Positions 47,615 through 60,639 of a DNA stretch of 64,000 bases are shown in pieces. Below the pieces are notes generated by a model, which was not told the origin of the DNA, did no database searches, and was given only the letters and a program-made list of their open reading frames with translations. A program made the position numbers and the translations under genes. Position 1 is the first letter of the stretch. The number at the start of each line of letters is the position of its first letter. The DNA lies in contig CM073898.1 in the NCBI GenBank assembly GCA_037176705.1, positions 22,924,488 through 22,988,487 of the forward strand. Reading direction: 5' to 3'. The DNA comes from Molossus alvarezi (taxonomy: Eukaryota > Chordata > Mammalia > Chiroptera > Molossidae).

Positions 47615-48739
47615 AGCCCATAATAAGAATTAACAAGATATTAGAAATTTGACCTACTCTTTTCATTTCAACAACACTTCAAGAAACCAAAGTAATTAAA
47701 ATAGTTCTTTAAGATTTTTTGCAATAGAATCTAACCCATAAATTTCAACTAAAAGACTTTCTGAATTTCTTTATGTGTGTTTTAGTTTCTTACAGATGGA
47801 GAATCTGACTTAGACCTACTTGAATTCTTAAAACCAGACACAGAGAAGAAATTCAATAAATATTTAATGAAGGTGGCACTAGTTATAATGTAACACTTCT
47901 GAAAACACTAGGATTGCATAATTATCATCATTCAAAATGGGAAAATTTTTACCATGCCAAATAAATAAGCTAAATTGCAGAGACCAACAGCTTAACACAT
48001 CACACCATACCTGCGTAAGTGGTATCTCAGCAAACAGTGAGGTAAGTCCTCAGAGTACTTGCTCCTGGATAATATGTCAAACTGACTTCTGTGAAATGAT
48101 AAGCCCTAAGCAAATATTTTTTTAAATATGGGTACAACTTCCTTTTGGTTAAAGTAAATCTCAGAATTTTAACTAAAAATCTTTGATTTCTAAAGGAAGC
48201 AAATTTTAAGCATACTGTAAACATAAATTAAAATGGATACAATTTTAGTATATTGACTTACCAAGTTTTGGAAATAACAAAAGTTTTCATGTTAAAGGTG
48301 TGTGTGTGTGTACTTCTGACACTCAGAGTCATAACACACATGTCTGTAATTTAAATACCCTTTTACTGCATGTTTTGTTTTTCTCCCAGAGATGAAGCTG
48401 AGGTCACAGAAAAATAGTATTTGAATAGAAGATCAGCGATTTTTGACACAGTAGATTATAGGGAAACTTCTTTCTTCGTCCATTAGAAATGGCCAACAGA
48501 TCAAAGAAAGTGAAGGTGTCTCAGTCAGCTCAGGAAAGCTTAATTTGTCACTAGGGAAAGCTTAGTTAATTGAAATTGATGAGTTCATCATTCAGAGTAT
48601 AATTTGTCTCTTCTAAATTGAAAACACGTAACAAAATGATTTGGTTGATAAAGTGACTGAGTTAAGAGTTCGCACCATGCCCATTCTGCATTATGCGGTG
48701 GCTCTGTCTGCACACCTGCTAACTGAGCTGCATGGAGGG
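47610..48739. other. Unassigned AT-rich sequence
   Basis: No gene or repeat is recognised apart from a short GT run at 48298-48311. Confidence 0.5.
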
Positions 48740-48965
48740 TGGCAGTAACAGCAAATCTCTGTAGGCCCCTTGTCTGAGTTCCAGTCCTGGGTCCACTACT
48801 TACTAGCTACGTGACCTGGGTCAAGTGTCTTTACCTCACTTTGCCGCAGTGTCCTCACAATGTGATAGAAGCAATGACAACATCTACCTCAGAAGGTTGG
48901 GGTGATAACTAAGTGCTTAGAAGAGCACATGGCATAATGGGCACACACTAATTGTTCATTATGAC
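48740..48965 (+). mobile_element. MIR SINE, sense
   Basis: 'cctgggtccactacttactagctacgtgacctgggtcaagt', 'cctcactttgccgcagtgtcctca', 'acctcagaaggttggggtgataactaagtgcttagaagagcacatggcat' are a clear MIR core and 3' half. Confidence 0.88.
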
Positions 48966-49689
48966 TATATGTACTATAATGAGCTATTTTAAGTTACTAT
49001 GATAATTAAAACATTCTAAATTCTTCCTGTCATTTAGTCGTTACATTCTTCCATAGAAGAAATTCTGACTTTTCCAGTTTTCTTCCTGAGTTTTTTATAA
49101 CCTGTACATGCTATATCAAACAGTGTGTTTTATATTATTGTGCATTTAAGAACTAAATATTTCTATTATAAATAATGAGCATTCCCTCAGGAAAGGGACT
49201 ATGACTACTACCTAAAGTCATATACGTGACTACATTCTAATTATGATATAGAAATATATTCACGTTTCTATATTCCTAAATTAAAATTTCACTCAAATTT
49301 CTGATTTCTTTTCATCTTTTTTTTCTGTATAAATGATAGATCAATCTTTACTTCTACTTTTCAGTTCTTGCCAATAGTTTTCACACTTTTTGAATTTTAA
49401 TTAGACAGATTGTCCCAATGCTTGCTTCTGACCTTCACTTCCCCTTTTCTGATTTCTCACTTTGAAAACACAAGTATCACTGTCACAATGGTAAGATATC
49501 GCTCCCATGCAACACTCTCCTATGCATTTATTCTAAGTAACATCAATTTTCAAGGGGAAAAGAAGACAAGTACTATTAATGTAAAAATTGAAATAACTCA
49601 TGTGGGTTTCACAGAGGGAAGTCAGAGTTAAATTCATTGCACACACTTAACATAATGTCTAAGAGGGGATTAGCTAAATGCAATTTGTG
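48966..49689. other. Unassigned AT-rich sequence
   Basis: Nothing recognised. Confidence 0.5.
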
Positions 49690-50090
49690 AAATGATTTTT
49701 CTGACTCTGAATATAATACATGCTCATTACAGAAAATATTAGAAAACTAAGAAAAATTTAAAGAATAAAATACAGCTTATTAACTTTTCTTCTATGTAAA
49801 GACAGCTACAGTTAATTACTTTGAATAGTACATTCCAGAGTAGGAAGACAGGTACCTAGATTCTATACATACATCTCAGAACCCTGCTTTTCACTGTAAG
49901 TAGATCTTATATTTCCCATGGTCAATGCAATTTCCTCTAATATATGACTTTTTGTGATTAAATAGTATTTGGCTCTGAATGGATCATATACTTTGTTTAA
50001 TCACTTTCCTCCTATTGAAAATATGTGTTCTTATTTCAATTCCTGTTCATATAAGTAACTGCTACATCTATGTGTCCCTTATTTAACTGT
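49690..50090 (-). mobile_element. Old LINE-like repeat, probably antisense L1M
   Basis: 'aatacatgctcattacagaaaatattagaaaac', 'gaccttttcactgtaag'-like text and 'cctattgaaaatatgtgttcttatttcaattcctg' resemble an old antisense L1M 3' region. Highly decayed. Confidence 0.45.
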
Positions 50091-50833
50091 TCTCTCTCAG
50101 CTCACACATGTCTTAGCAGGCCACTGCACTGCTAAGTCTGGGGTCTGAAACTGCATGTCCCAGGTTCCTTTATTTTCTTAGGTAAGATCTTTAACATTGA
50201 AATTCATACAAAACGAAATATGTTTTGAGGTTCAGAATTTGAGAAGTGTTTCAAGTTAGAGAGTCAACAGTACACACGTGCACGATAGAAAATCAGGACA
50301 AAGAAACAAAGACACGAGGCAAAACAAACATTTTTTTCTTTCCATCCTCACTACTCGGGATTATGTTCAGCATAAAGTAGCTCCTCTTGAGGTACTTTTT
50401 GAATGAGTGACTGCACAGATGTATGCATGCCATGAGGTCCTCTTTGTAAGCAACACCCACAAATGAGCATGTTGGTACTGGAAAGCACCTCCTAAAAGAA
50501 TCTGGTCCTCCTGCCATCATTTAATATATAAGAAAAGCGCTGACAAGAGATGAAATCATTCCTCACAATGCCAAAGAAAAAATGATAGTTTACCGTAATT
50601 ATCACATACGATGAAAGATTATATTAATATTATTGTGGTTTGAATTTATACATTCAAGAGATCAGCACACCAAAGAAAATGGCCTTTACTTTGCATAATG
50701 CAAGATCATCAAACACTAATCTCCAAAAATAAAGCTTCCAAATTAAAAATTCAAAAAACACAGTTGTGAAAAAACTGATAGAGCAGACACTAAACAAATA
50801 CTATACAAGTACAAGGAATGTATTCATATATAG
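50091..50833. other. Unassigned sequence
   Basis: Nothing recognised. The short minus-strand frame at 50293-50520 has no motif. Confidence 0.5.
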
Positions 50834-50847
50834 AGAAGCTATATTTT

Positions 50848-51058
50848 GTAATTCTTTTTTCTTTATTGATTTTAGAGAGAGTGGAAAGGAGAGAGAGATT
50901 GAAACATTGATGAGAAAGAACATTGACTGGCTGCCTCCAGCACGCCCCCCACTGGGGATTGGGCCCACAACCTGGGCATGTGCCCTGACCAGAAATCTAA
51001 CCAGCGACTTCATGGTGTGTGGACTGATGTTCAACCACTGACTCACACTGGCCAGGTT
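50848..51058 (-). mobile_element. Ves SINE, minus strand (ATCAATAAAG subtype)
   Basis: The plus strand reads 'ttctttattgattttagagagag', 'ggcccacaacctgggcatgtgccctgacc', 'tgttcaaccactgactcacactggccagg'. TSD AGAAG(C/T)TATATTTT at 50834-50847 and 51059-51072 with one mismatch. Confidence 0.93.
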
Positions 51059-51072
51059 AGAAGTTATATTTT

Positions 51073-53929
51073 TTTTAAATGTCATAGCCATCTAAAATCT
51101 ACTATAATAGTGTCCTAAAGGCATATGTTTAAATGAGCAGTGTTTATTAAACAATATTCAATGCTACTGCAAAGAAACAGGAAATCTTGAATTTAACACA
51201 TCATGAAAGATGACCAAGGGATTTAGTACAAAAGAAATTAACTAATGATAAAGACAACTTAGTATGCAATTTAGTATAATATGTGTTCCCTGAAGATCAG
51301 CAACATATTTTGAACATATAGTGAAAGAATATCATTGTCTCCCTGGAGAGTCAACAGTCATAAGAAACCACAATTAACTGCAAATTTCTAGGTAACAATT
51401 ATATCAGGGTACAAATTCATAAAATACTATCTCGCATTATATCACTAGAGAACCCAATTCTCTTATTGCCAGGACAGCTCTGCTCTCACAGAGTGAAACT
51501 GAAAGCAACGTAGAAGAGATGACTTGAATCTTTGAACTTGCTACTGTTTTGCTGTAACCATGTTGTCAGAACCATGCAAGCAACCATGTTGTTAGAAGAA
51601 CAACCCATTAAGCCTGAGCATTTGGGAACATAAAAACAACACAATTGTGCTGACAAGTATCAAACCATGAAATGTTTTACTGGGCTTTAAGGTAATTAAA
51701 AAATGCACAATTCTTATGACTGACTACAATTAAGATTGCTTTCAGGCAGGCCAGCCTAGCATACCTGAACCAGCTGCTGGGAGAGAAAAAAGAACTGAAC
51801 CTACCTAGCTACTCGGCTATTCCATGTGGGTTCCTATGTTTCCACAGCTGTCCCAGGAGACACTGTCAGCAAGTGTAATAGGACATGAATCCCAGATAAG
51901 TTCTTTTCAAATGTTTTAGTGTGCTTAACAAGATTATCTCGGATACTCCATGTTAGAGCCTGGGCAACAGAAATACTGATTTAGCAATTCGGAAAGGCAA
52001 TACAGAAATCTGGGTTTACATACAGCCCATCTCAATTAGATGAGGGATCAAAAAGACTTTCCGGAGAAATTGTGTATAACATATCGTTTTATCAGATCCC
52101 CTATCTTCATTGCTTATGTCAATATTAGGATATCAAGGATGGTCTTAGAGGGCTCTATTCTATTTGAGCATTTAGTTGTATCAAGTACAAGGATAATGTG
52201 AGCTTTATTCTATTTCTGTTCCTTTCATCAGCAGAAATACCAACAGCAAGTCTCGAAGAGAAGAGCAACAGAAGGAAAAACAGTTTCCTCCCATTTCTTC
52301 TGATACATAACAGGCAATAATCTCTCACCAGGAAAAGTACTGGATGTAAGAAAGTGAACCAGAGGCATGGACTGAGAATCTTACCGTAGCAAAAGGAGAA
52401 TTCCCATGAGCTAGACAATATCATGGCCCAGTTGCTAGGTGTAAGGAAAGAAATTCATGTACACAAAATGTGCTTAGAGAATACATGTAGTGTCAAAAGT
52501 TGACACAACAGACTTCCCCAGAACTTCCTCCAACTAGAAGGATAAATGTCCCCCAGCTGACAGGATTTCCACAACTGTTCTACAGGACCAAGAATTCTCT
52601 ACCGCCATCTGAAGGTGATGCAACTGGTCACAGGGGATCTTGGTAAGAGAAAAGAAAAACATTCTGATCTTATTGGGCAAAAAAAGTTCTAGTATCTATA
52701 AGTCATTAAGCCTTCATCACAATCCTGCCTAAAGGGGACAATAGAACTATTTTCCAGTCAACCATGCTTTTATAGCATCTCTTCAATTTTGAAGTCATAA
52801 GCAGCTCAAGTTATATTTTTCTTAATATCTTTTATGCTATTATAATGTTGTTATCATGCAAATTGGAAATTAGGTGGCAGGGTATGAAAATGCTCTACAA
52901 ATGCACATGGAAATGTTGCTTTATAGCAGAAAGGAAAACCATTTTCCCTAAGTGTGCTGACAGATGACAATTTTACAGCAGACATCTCTCAGAACTCATC
53001 TGTTTTTAAGTTTAATATATGAAGACAATATCATATTGTGTGCCCTCTAAGAAATGAATTGCAATGATGAAAAGAAAAGGAACAAAAATCTAATCCCTAT
53101 ATGTAGCCCAATGCACAGGCCAGTGCATAGTTTTTTAGGTCCTCTTTCCCATGTCCAGAAGAAAAGCAACCTAAACTGTTTTGACCTGAAACATTTCAGT
53201 ACTATTGTCCAGTGGGATACTCTTTTTCACCATAGATTACAACACGTCATTTGGTAATGTTGTATCTGGACACTAGTCAAGGCTTTGTGCATGTGCGTGC
53301 ATACAGACCTCAAACTGAGTTTGCAAAGTTGGGCTCATGAGCCACACTTCCATCCTGAACTGTTTCAGCAAGCTTTCCATCTATATCATCTCAAATAGCT
53401 TCCCATGTTTAAAAACTGATAGATAATAACTTTTGTTTCTCTAGATGTTATCCTAATTCTAAACATTTTCTGTAAAACTTCTCCAACTAAAAACCAAACT
53501 TTGTTACTTTTTAATGTGTAGTTAATATTTTTTGGAGAAAACTGAATTACTTCAATGCAATTTGATCTCTCTATCATTATTGTTAAGGAAAGCCAGTAGA
53601 AGTACTTTTTAGTAAAGTTGGTATAAATCTTTATCTGTGCTTCATATATATCTACACGACCATACCCATATCCATTTTTTCCTGATTTTGCATATTAAGT
53701 GAAAGCTTCGTTTGCTCAGCCATTTATTAAGGATTGGGGACATAAAGTATTATTTCAGGGTTCTCTGTCCCTTTTGCACCGCTGTGCCATCCTGGGGAAT
53801 CACAGCTTGTTCAGAGCACACATTTTTCAATGCCATAATTCCAAAAGCTGAAACTATGAAGCAATGTAGATATGCCAGTACATGGTTTATTACATTATCT
53901 GATAGTAAGCACGAGAAGCAATGGTTCAT
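51073..53929. other. Unassigned sequence
   Basis: The longest unassigned stretch apart from 55.7-58.9 kb. No gene, RNA or repeat is recognised. Short frames at 52155-52424 and 53386-53577 lack motifs. Confidence 0.5.
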
Positions 53930-53938
53930 AGAATTTCA

Positions 53939-54150
53939 GCCCAGCCGGTGTGGCTCAGTGGTACATCGACCCATGTACCAAGAGGTCACCGGTTCGATTC
54001 CCAGTCAGGGCACATGCCCAGGTTGTGGGCCTGATCCCCAGTGGGGGGCATGCAGGAGGTGGCCAATCGATGTTCTCTCTCATCAATGTTTTTATCTCTC
54101 TCCCTCTCCCTTCCTCGCTTTCTCTAATATCAATAATGAAAAAAAATTAA
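53939..54150 (+). mobile_element. Ves SINE (ATCAATAA subtype)
   Basis: 'ccagccggtgtggctcagtgg', box B GGTTCGATTCC, 'gggcacatgcccaggttgtgggcc', CT run, 'taatatcaataatgaaaaaaa'. TSD AGAA(T/C)TTCA at 53930-53938 and 54151-54159. Confidence 0.92.
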
Positions 54151-54159
54151 AGAACTTCA

Positions 54160-54857
54160 TAATTTTTTAATAAACATTTATCGCAACAAAAGAGAGCTGT
54201 TTTCCAGTTCATTGTCAACTACCAGCTTACAAATTATCATTTACTTTGTTTCCTATTTATTTTTCCAAGTGTTCTACTTAGTAGTCCCTCATGAGGAGAC
54301 TGACCACCCATCTAGAAAGACCCTTCTGTACCCATTTAATTTTGGAGTGTCCTTCCCAGTACTGTCATGTCTTACCAGGATGGAGAACTAGTGACCTCTG
54401 CACCTGTTGGATTCTACACAGTGCCTCCTTGGTTTCGGCTAGGTGTGGGCATAGCATATTACACTTTAAGGTCAAAACTATCCAAATAAGATGCCTTTTA
54501 TAGACCTCAGATTATGATACATTGATAATATTTTTAAACTGTCTTCTGACTTTCCAAATTACTTTTTTGGTGCAGGTAATGTAAAAACGTATTTATAAAC
54601 TATAGTCTGAACTCACAATACATTTTGTAAATTTTACTTTTTCAGTATTTTTCTCCCTACAATAATGTTGAATAAGACAGACTTCAGTGTTCCAGTTAAT
54701 TTTGTCAGTGACTATGAGCAATCATGATCAGTTACCTTCACATAGAAAATATCCATGGACCTTTAAGTTGTATTGCTATATTTTTCAAGACAATACATAA
54801 TGAAATAAGTATATGGCTCAATCCAGTTTTTAGGTTTTCTGAAGTGATGACACATTT
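54160..54857. other. Unassigned sequence
   Basis: Nothing recognised. Confidence 0.5.
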
Positions 54858-55035
54858 CTAAAATTATTTTTATTAATTTGTTTTTGTTACAGATGTTTCT
54901 CCTTTTTCCCCCATTGACACCCTCCTCCCCATCCCCCCTGTCCCATCCACATCTTTGTTGTTAGTGTCCATTGGTTATGCAAATATGCATATAAGTTCTG
55001 TGGTTTATCTCTTCCCCCCAACACCCTCTTTTTAA
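54858..55035 (-). mobile_element. Chiropteran-type L1 3' end, antisense
   Basis: T-rich start, then 'ttacagatgtttctcc', 'tttcccccattgacaccc', C-rich run and 'tgtccattggttatgcaaatatgcatataagttct': the reversed G-rich 3' UTR of a L1 copy, strongly 5'-truncated. Confidence 0.6.
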
Positions 55036-55406
55036 CTGAGATGTTTAATTGAGAACATTTAAGAGACTATTCTCTCACTGAAAGGAATTCCCAGTTTGGG
55101 TGGTCACCAAAGCAAAAATGACCTAATATAGTTAGCTGTAGCTTCGTCTTATAGATTTCATAGTCTCATCTTTATTTTAATTCACTTATGAGACAGCAGA
55201 GCCCAGAAAGTGATAGGACAACTTTGCATTTGCTTTTCATGCATGTGGGCACAGATGAGTGTATGTGTGTGCTTTATTTTAGATATGTTGCTTTGCCTTG
55301 CTTTGACTTCAGTCAAGTCAGATAAGAAATATATGCTGCTTCATATTTATTTTTAAATGGATGCTTTTGACTTTAAAAGACTTATGTCAAAGGAACTCTG
55401 GTATTG
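55036..55406. other. Unassigned sequence
   Basis: Nothing recognised. Confidence 0.5.
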
Positions 55407-55422
55407 CTACCCTTGTTTTCAA

Positions 55423-55662
55423 TTTTTTTTTTTAATCCTCGCCCAAGGACATTTTTTGATATTTTGTTCAGATAGAGTGGGAGGGAGAGAGAGAGAGAAA
55501 CATCGACGTGAAAGGGACACATGGAGTGGTTGCCACCCACACGACCCAACCAGGGCCGGGGACAAACTGCAACCGAGGTACATGCCCTTAGCGGGAACCG
55601 AACCTGGGTCTCTCCAGACCACAAGCCAATGCTCTAACCACTGAACAAAACAGGCCAGGGCA
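55423..55662 (-). mobile_element. Ves SINE, minus strand (GTCCTTGGGCGAGGAT subtype)
   Basis: T run, 'aatcctcgcccaagg', GAGA run, 'gcgggaaccgaacctggg', 'gctctaaccactgaacaaaacaggccaggg'. A perfect 16-bp TSD (CTACCCTTGTTTTCAA) at 55407-55422 and 55663-55678. Confidence 0.96.
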
Positions 55663-55678
55663 CTACCCTTGTTTTCAA

Positions 55679-58600
55679 ACCTTGCCATTCTTTCTATCCA
55701 TCAAGATCACATCATGTTAGTAACTTCATTTCTTCTAAACCACAGTTTTGTTTTTGTTTTTAACTTCAATGGACATTTTAATATTTTCTGCTTGGAAGTC
55801 AGTGATAGTTCTGATAAGTAAAGTCTCTCTAGGTAGGACAGGTGTTGCTAACAGACAGAGAACAAAACTTAGGTGCCTCCTAATGAATCCAATATTTCTA
55901 ATTTACTTTTCCCTCAAGAATGCATTTGCTTTCTACACTGTTCCAAAGGAGGACCTTCGATCATCTGTCAGCGGGTGTTTTTAGGGTGACATTTCTGAAG
56001 TGATAAAAGTAAAATTTTCAACATGAAAAACAACCTAACAACTATATCTAGTCTAAAAATCTTTCCGGCAGATCTTGAATATCTGTATAAACATAACATG
56101 ATTTAGCTTCAAGAGAGCATGAGAAAAAGAAGAATATAGTTTAGCTAGGCTGTGTATCATGGCCCTGTACACCGGACAGAGTCAGTCAGAATGTGTGTAA
56201 TTGAGTTAATAAAGAGGGTGCATGTTCTCAATCCCGTCCGAAGCTCAGAGAGGTGTGAACGGTTTGCCCAGGCTTCCACAGTGAGCACCAGCACAGCTGG
56301 AAGCCAAGCTAAAGATGTTTTGACTTGGAATTCTGCCTGGTACACCAGTCAAATGCTGAGGAGCCCTGGATCTGATGGGAAGTTAAATCAGTCACTGACT
56401 TTTACTCATCCTAAAATATTCATTGAGTTCTGTCTTCTGTAACAACATCAATTCATCTGTATTTATAAGAAGGAATGTCATTATTTTAGGGGCATCTCAC
56501 TCACAAAACTTTCGTAAGTCATAGAAATTCAAAAGAATCCATTATCAACTTGACTATTAATGTACTGAAATTGCACCCAAAATCTGAAAGAACCATATGC
56601 CTACATTTGTAAATTATAATTTTGTCTGAGCAGATATTAGTAGATTTTAGTTTCTGAAACAGACAAATGATTTTGCAAAATAGTATCAAACTTTGATTGC
56701 TCCTTAAAATCAGTAAAAGGAATTCAAATGATCGATAAGGCGCATCTCAGACACATTTTATAAATTTATAGTATTTTCATTTGCACATAGTTAATAATGG
56801 TGTTAATCAAAATATAATTTCTTGCTTCAAAGAATGAGTCTGAAAATAAATGATAATAGTAAGCCCTTCCTTTAGTGAAATTAGTATTTTCAGTTTTCTG
56901 ATTTTATTAAATGTTAGAAGCCACATCTATACTTTGTTTACGAACAATATATAAAATGCAACTGGTATTCCATAAATGTTAACAATTTGGCTAAATTACT
57001 GAGAAGTATATCAATATGAGAAATTGTAGTATAATACATATAGATAAGAATATGAATATGAGATATAATATTATTTTAAACTTAAAAATAAAATTTAAAA
57101 CAAAATTTAAAAATAAAAATAAATTAATTAGAAAGAAAGAAAATAAAAAAATAATCCATTGAGTTTTAAGTTCATATATATATGAAGTCTCATAACTAAA
57201 ACAGTGATCTCAATGCAATGTAGTAAATTCTAAAACAGAACTAATTACAATGGTCTTTAGACATACAGAGAAGAATTATGTAATCTGTACCAGATCTTGA
57301 AGAACAAGAATTTGTTATGTGGAGGACAGAAGAAGGGCATTTCAGGCAAAAAAAAATCTCAAGTATAATTACTTCAAAATGTGAAAGAACATACTGATAT
57401 TATTGAGTGGTTAAAAAGTTTTTCACTCAACACTGCCACCGAGGCCAATCATACTGCTACCCCAGTGTAATTTCATGAGATCAATAAACATTTCTTGACA
57501 AACTGGTGGCTTCCCTATACATCTGACTTGAATCTATGTTTCAACTCAGATGGTGAACCCTGAAGGCAACTCTGAAAATTAAGTCTAGCTTAGTGTTCTA
57601 GTGAATTAAGCTATTTCACATTTTAACACCTTACACTGAATAATTTTGTAATTTTCCAAAATAGCATGGAAAGGGGCACAGGATAAGAAACGAGTAAACA
57701 GAAAGAAATGAGTAGATAGTTCCTTAGGCACTCATGGACATCATAAGAACTCAAAGAAAAAGAAAAACATTTGCAGGGGGTGGGAAACATTTGGAAATAA
57801 GCTTGCTATGTTACAAAATTACTCATCACCGTGGGTTTAGTTCTGAATAATACCTTGTACATAAAGAATGCCAAGTCCGCAGCAGCCATTATAGTATTTC
57901 AGAGTAAGGGGCTAGTCCAATAAGATGAATGCTAAACTTCCATATAGGCCAATATCTCCATAAAGAAAACAGCCTCGTTTGAAAATACGCAGGTAAGGAG
58001 ACCAGAGGCTACTTCACTGTACAGTGTTCCACTAAAGCTAGTATGCTTTAGGACAGTTAGAAATGCACTCGATTTACAGTTAGAATGCAGCCATGGGAAA
58101 CTAAATCTGTGGGGTTCCGAGGGTTTTGCCTTGGTTTTTATTCATAACTAAGTATGAGGATTCTTGTTTTTCCAAAGTGAACCTTTCTGAGGGGATTCCA
58201 TATAGCAAAATGAGCATGTCTAAGGCAAAGACATTTTCATAAAGCAAGGTGATACAGAAATAAATTGCCTTTTATTTATTTTTTTATAAGAAGACTATCT
58301 AACAACATGCTGGATTTAAGAAGCGATCCATCTAAAGACAAAAGATTAGCTACTCTGGGTACTCAGGGAGGGACTTTGCCATATGCCCAGCTTGGCCTCA
58401 GTCGTCACCCCTAAGGTATATTTTCTCCTAATTTTCCATACTCAGCTACATGTTCAAAAATATTTGAAAAAGATAAAACAAAAAACAAATTTGTTCAACC
58501 AGGGTTATGCAGGCAGTGTATATAAAAAAAAAAAAAAACACAAAACATTTTAGAAGTAAATAAGCATGTTAAGTTTTAGTTAAATGGTCACATTTTTATG

Positions 58601-58909
58601 ATTTGAAGATTCAATTTTATTAATGTAGCAAAATTGCATTATACAAGGTTGTTTAATTTTTTCTTTCTCTCTTTCATATTCTCACCATACAAATGATAAT
58701 TTAAAAAAAGAGTAGCACTTCCACAGAAATTTATAACTTAATCAACTTAAACAATGGGAACTCAGTATCCTGTAAATACCTTAAATGTTATAGCAAAAGC
58801 CCAAAATTATTACTCTACTCAGATACAAAGGAGAAGCAAGCAGTGACTTCTGTAATTTTGTGTGTATGTGTGTGTCTGTAAATTTATCTCATGCTTTCAT
58901 GTCATAGTT
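55679..58909. other. Unassigned AT-rich sequence with a possible MIR fragment
   Basis: About 3.2 kb without a recognised gene. A reversed MIR-like fragment ('cagagaggtgtgaacggtttgcccaggcttccacagtgagc') lies at about 56245-56320. An A-rich patch is at 57070-57155. An exon-like stretch at 58300-58412 is discussed as a weak observation. Confidence 0.45.
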
Positions 58910-59290
58910 TGGTACTCCAGGAAACAGACCTGAGAAACAGCTTAGTGTGCAGGGTGCTTGTTAGGAGGCACCGTTGGCATCAACATTTGTGGAATAGAGG
59001 GAAGGAAGCAGAATTGCGCAGATTAGGCAGCCAACCTGTGACAGACGCTCAAAGACAGCCTTGAATAAATGCACAAAGAAATCTGTAGCTTTAATGGACA
59101 TTAAAGTCATCCAGTCAGGGCTAAAATGGCTGGCAGCCTCTATATTCGTAAGTTGATCAGATGTGCCCCATCCTGGGAAGAAGATGACCTTGGAAAAGGC
59201 CACTCTCTGTAGCTAAGGCAGTCCTAGAGAGACTGAGAGTTGAACTTACTCAGTCAACAATACTCAGAGAAACTGGGGGGAAAAGATCTT
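58910..59290 (-). mobile_element. Probable ERVL-type LTR, antisense
   Basis: 'ccaggaaacagacctgagaaacagcttagtgtgcagggtgcttgttagg', 'cagccaacctgtgacagacgctca' and 'ggccactctctgtagctaaggcagtcctagag' resemble a reversed old LTR of the ERVL group. Not a coding region despite a minus-strand frame at 58961-59203. Confidence 0.5.
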
Positions 59291-59411
59291 CCCCTGTGAA
59301 GGGGGATCTGGATGATGTTCACCACATCTAATATTTTTCAAATCTTTTAAAGGACACCTGAACTATATAGTTTCCTTTTTTGTGATGAAGAGTTATCCTG
59401 TTAAACAACCG

Positions 59412-60615
59412 AAAAAAAAAAAAAAAAAAAAAGATTCTGGATAAATCATACTTTCTCAAACCATATGCAAAAATTAACTCAAAATGGATTATAGAATTAA
59501 ATGTAAGAGGTAACACTGATACAATTCTAGAGTAAAACATTAGGTTAGGCAATGATTTCTAAAACAGAATACACAAAGCACAGATGATAAAAATTCATAA
59601 AACAGACTTTATCATGATTAAAAGCTTTTGTGGGTTTTTTTTATTTCATAGTTAAGGAAACAAAAAGCAAGCCACAGATATGTAGAAAAGTTTTGAAAAA
59701 TATGTATTTTTTACATAAGGTTCCTATCTAAACTATAGAAAAAACTCTTATGGCTCAATAATAAGATAAACAACCCAATTTTTAAAATAGGTAAAATACT
59801 TGTACAGATACTTTACATATGTGTGTGTGTGTATATATATGACTAATAAGCAAATATAAAGATATTCAACATCAATAGGCTTCAAAAAACTCTAACTAAG
59901 CCCATATTGAAATACCACTACACCCTCACTAGAATGGCTAAAGTCAAATAGATTGACAATACTAACTGTTGGCAAGCATGTGGAAAAACTAGAATTCTCA
60001 TACATTGCTAATACAAATAAAAAATTATACAACCACTTTATAAAATAGTATGGTAGTATGCTATAAAGTTAAACAATTATTATTCCCAGCAATTCTACTC
60101 CTACATATTTATCCAAAGAAATGAAAACATATCTCCACTAAAAATGTGTGTATGTGTTCATGTCAGCATTAGTTATAAGAGCCAAAAGCTGGTTGCAATC
60201 CAAATACCATCTACTGGTGACTAGATGACTACTCAACGATATAATGAAAACAGTACTGGCACATACAATGCATTCATGAATTACTGTTAAAATGTGTATG
60301 CTAATTAAAAATAAAATACAAAAGAATAAATACCGTATGACTCCATTTATATGGAATTCTAGAAAAGGCAAAACTATGATGACAGAAATATTACCAGTGG
60401 TTTTCTGGGCCTGGAAGTTGGGGAGAGGATCAACAGTAGAGGGGCACAAGTACATACTCAAAGTGAAGAAATTGATCTATATTTTTATTGTGGTATCAGT
60501 TACATGTTTATATACAATTACCAAAATTTATCAAACTATATTCTTAAACTTAATTAAGTATATTGTATTTAAAGTATGCCTTAATAAAACAGTAACATTT
60601 AAAAACAACCAAAAG
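59412..60615 (+). mobile_element. L1M LINE, ORF2 C-terminus and 3' UTR, sense
   Basis: Begins at a 20-odd base A run. 'aaagatattcaacatcaatagg', 'gaaataccactacaccctcactagaatggctaaa', 'ttggcaagcatgtggaaaaactagaa', 'cccagcaattctactcctacatatttatcc', 'tatgactccatttatatggaattctagaaaaggc' and 'gtttatatacaattaccaaaatttatcaaac' follow the order of L1 3' sequence. Ends 'cttaataaaacagtaacatttaaaaa'. Frames are broken. Confidence 0.88.
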
Positions 60616-60639
60616 AGTCCAAATTAAATCCTTGAAAGA

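Noticed and set aside
57420..57560. Possible LTR end ('gatcaataaacatttcttgac')
   Set aside because: Only a polyadenylation-like word; no second LTR feature or similar copy seen in the window.
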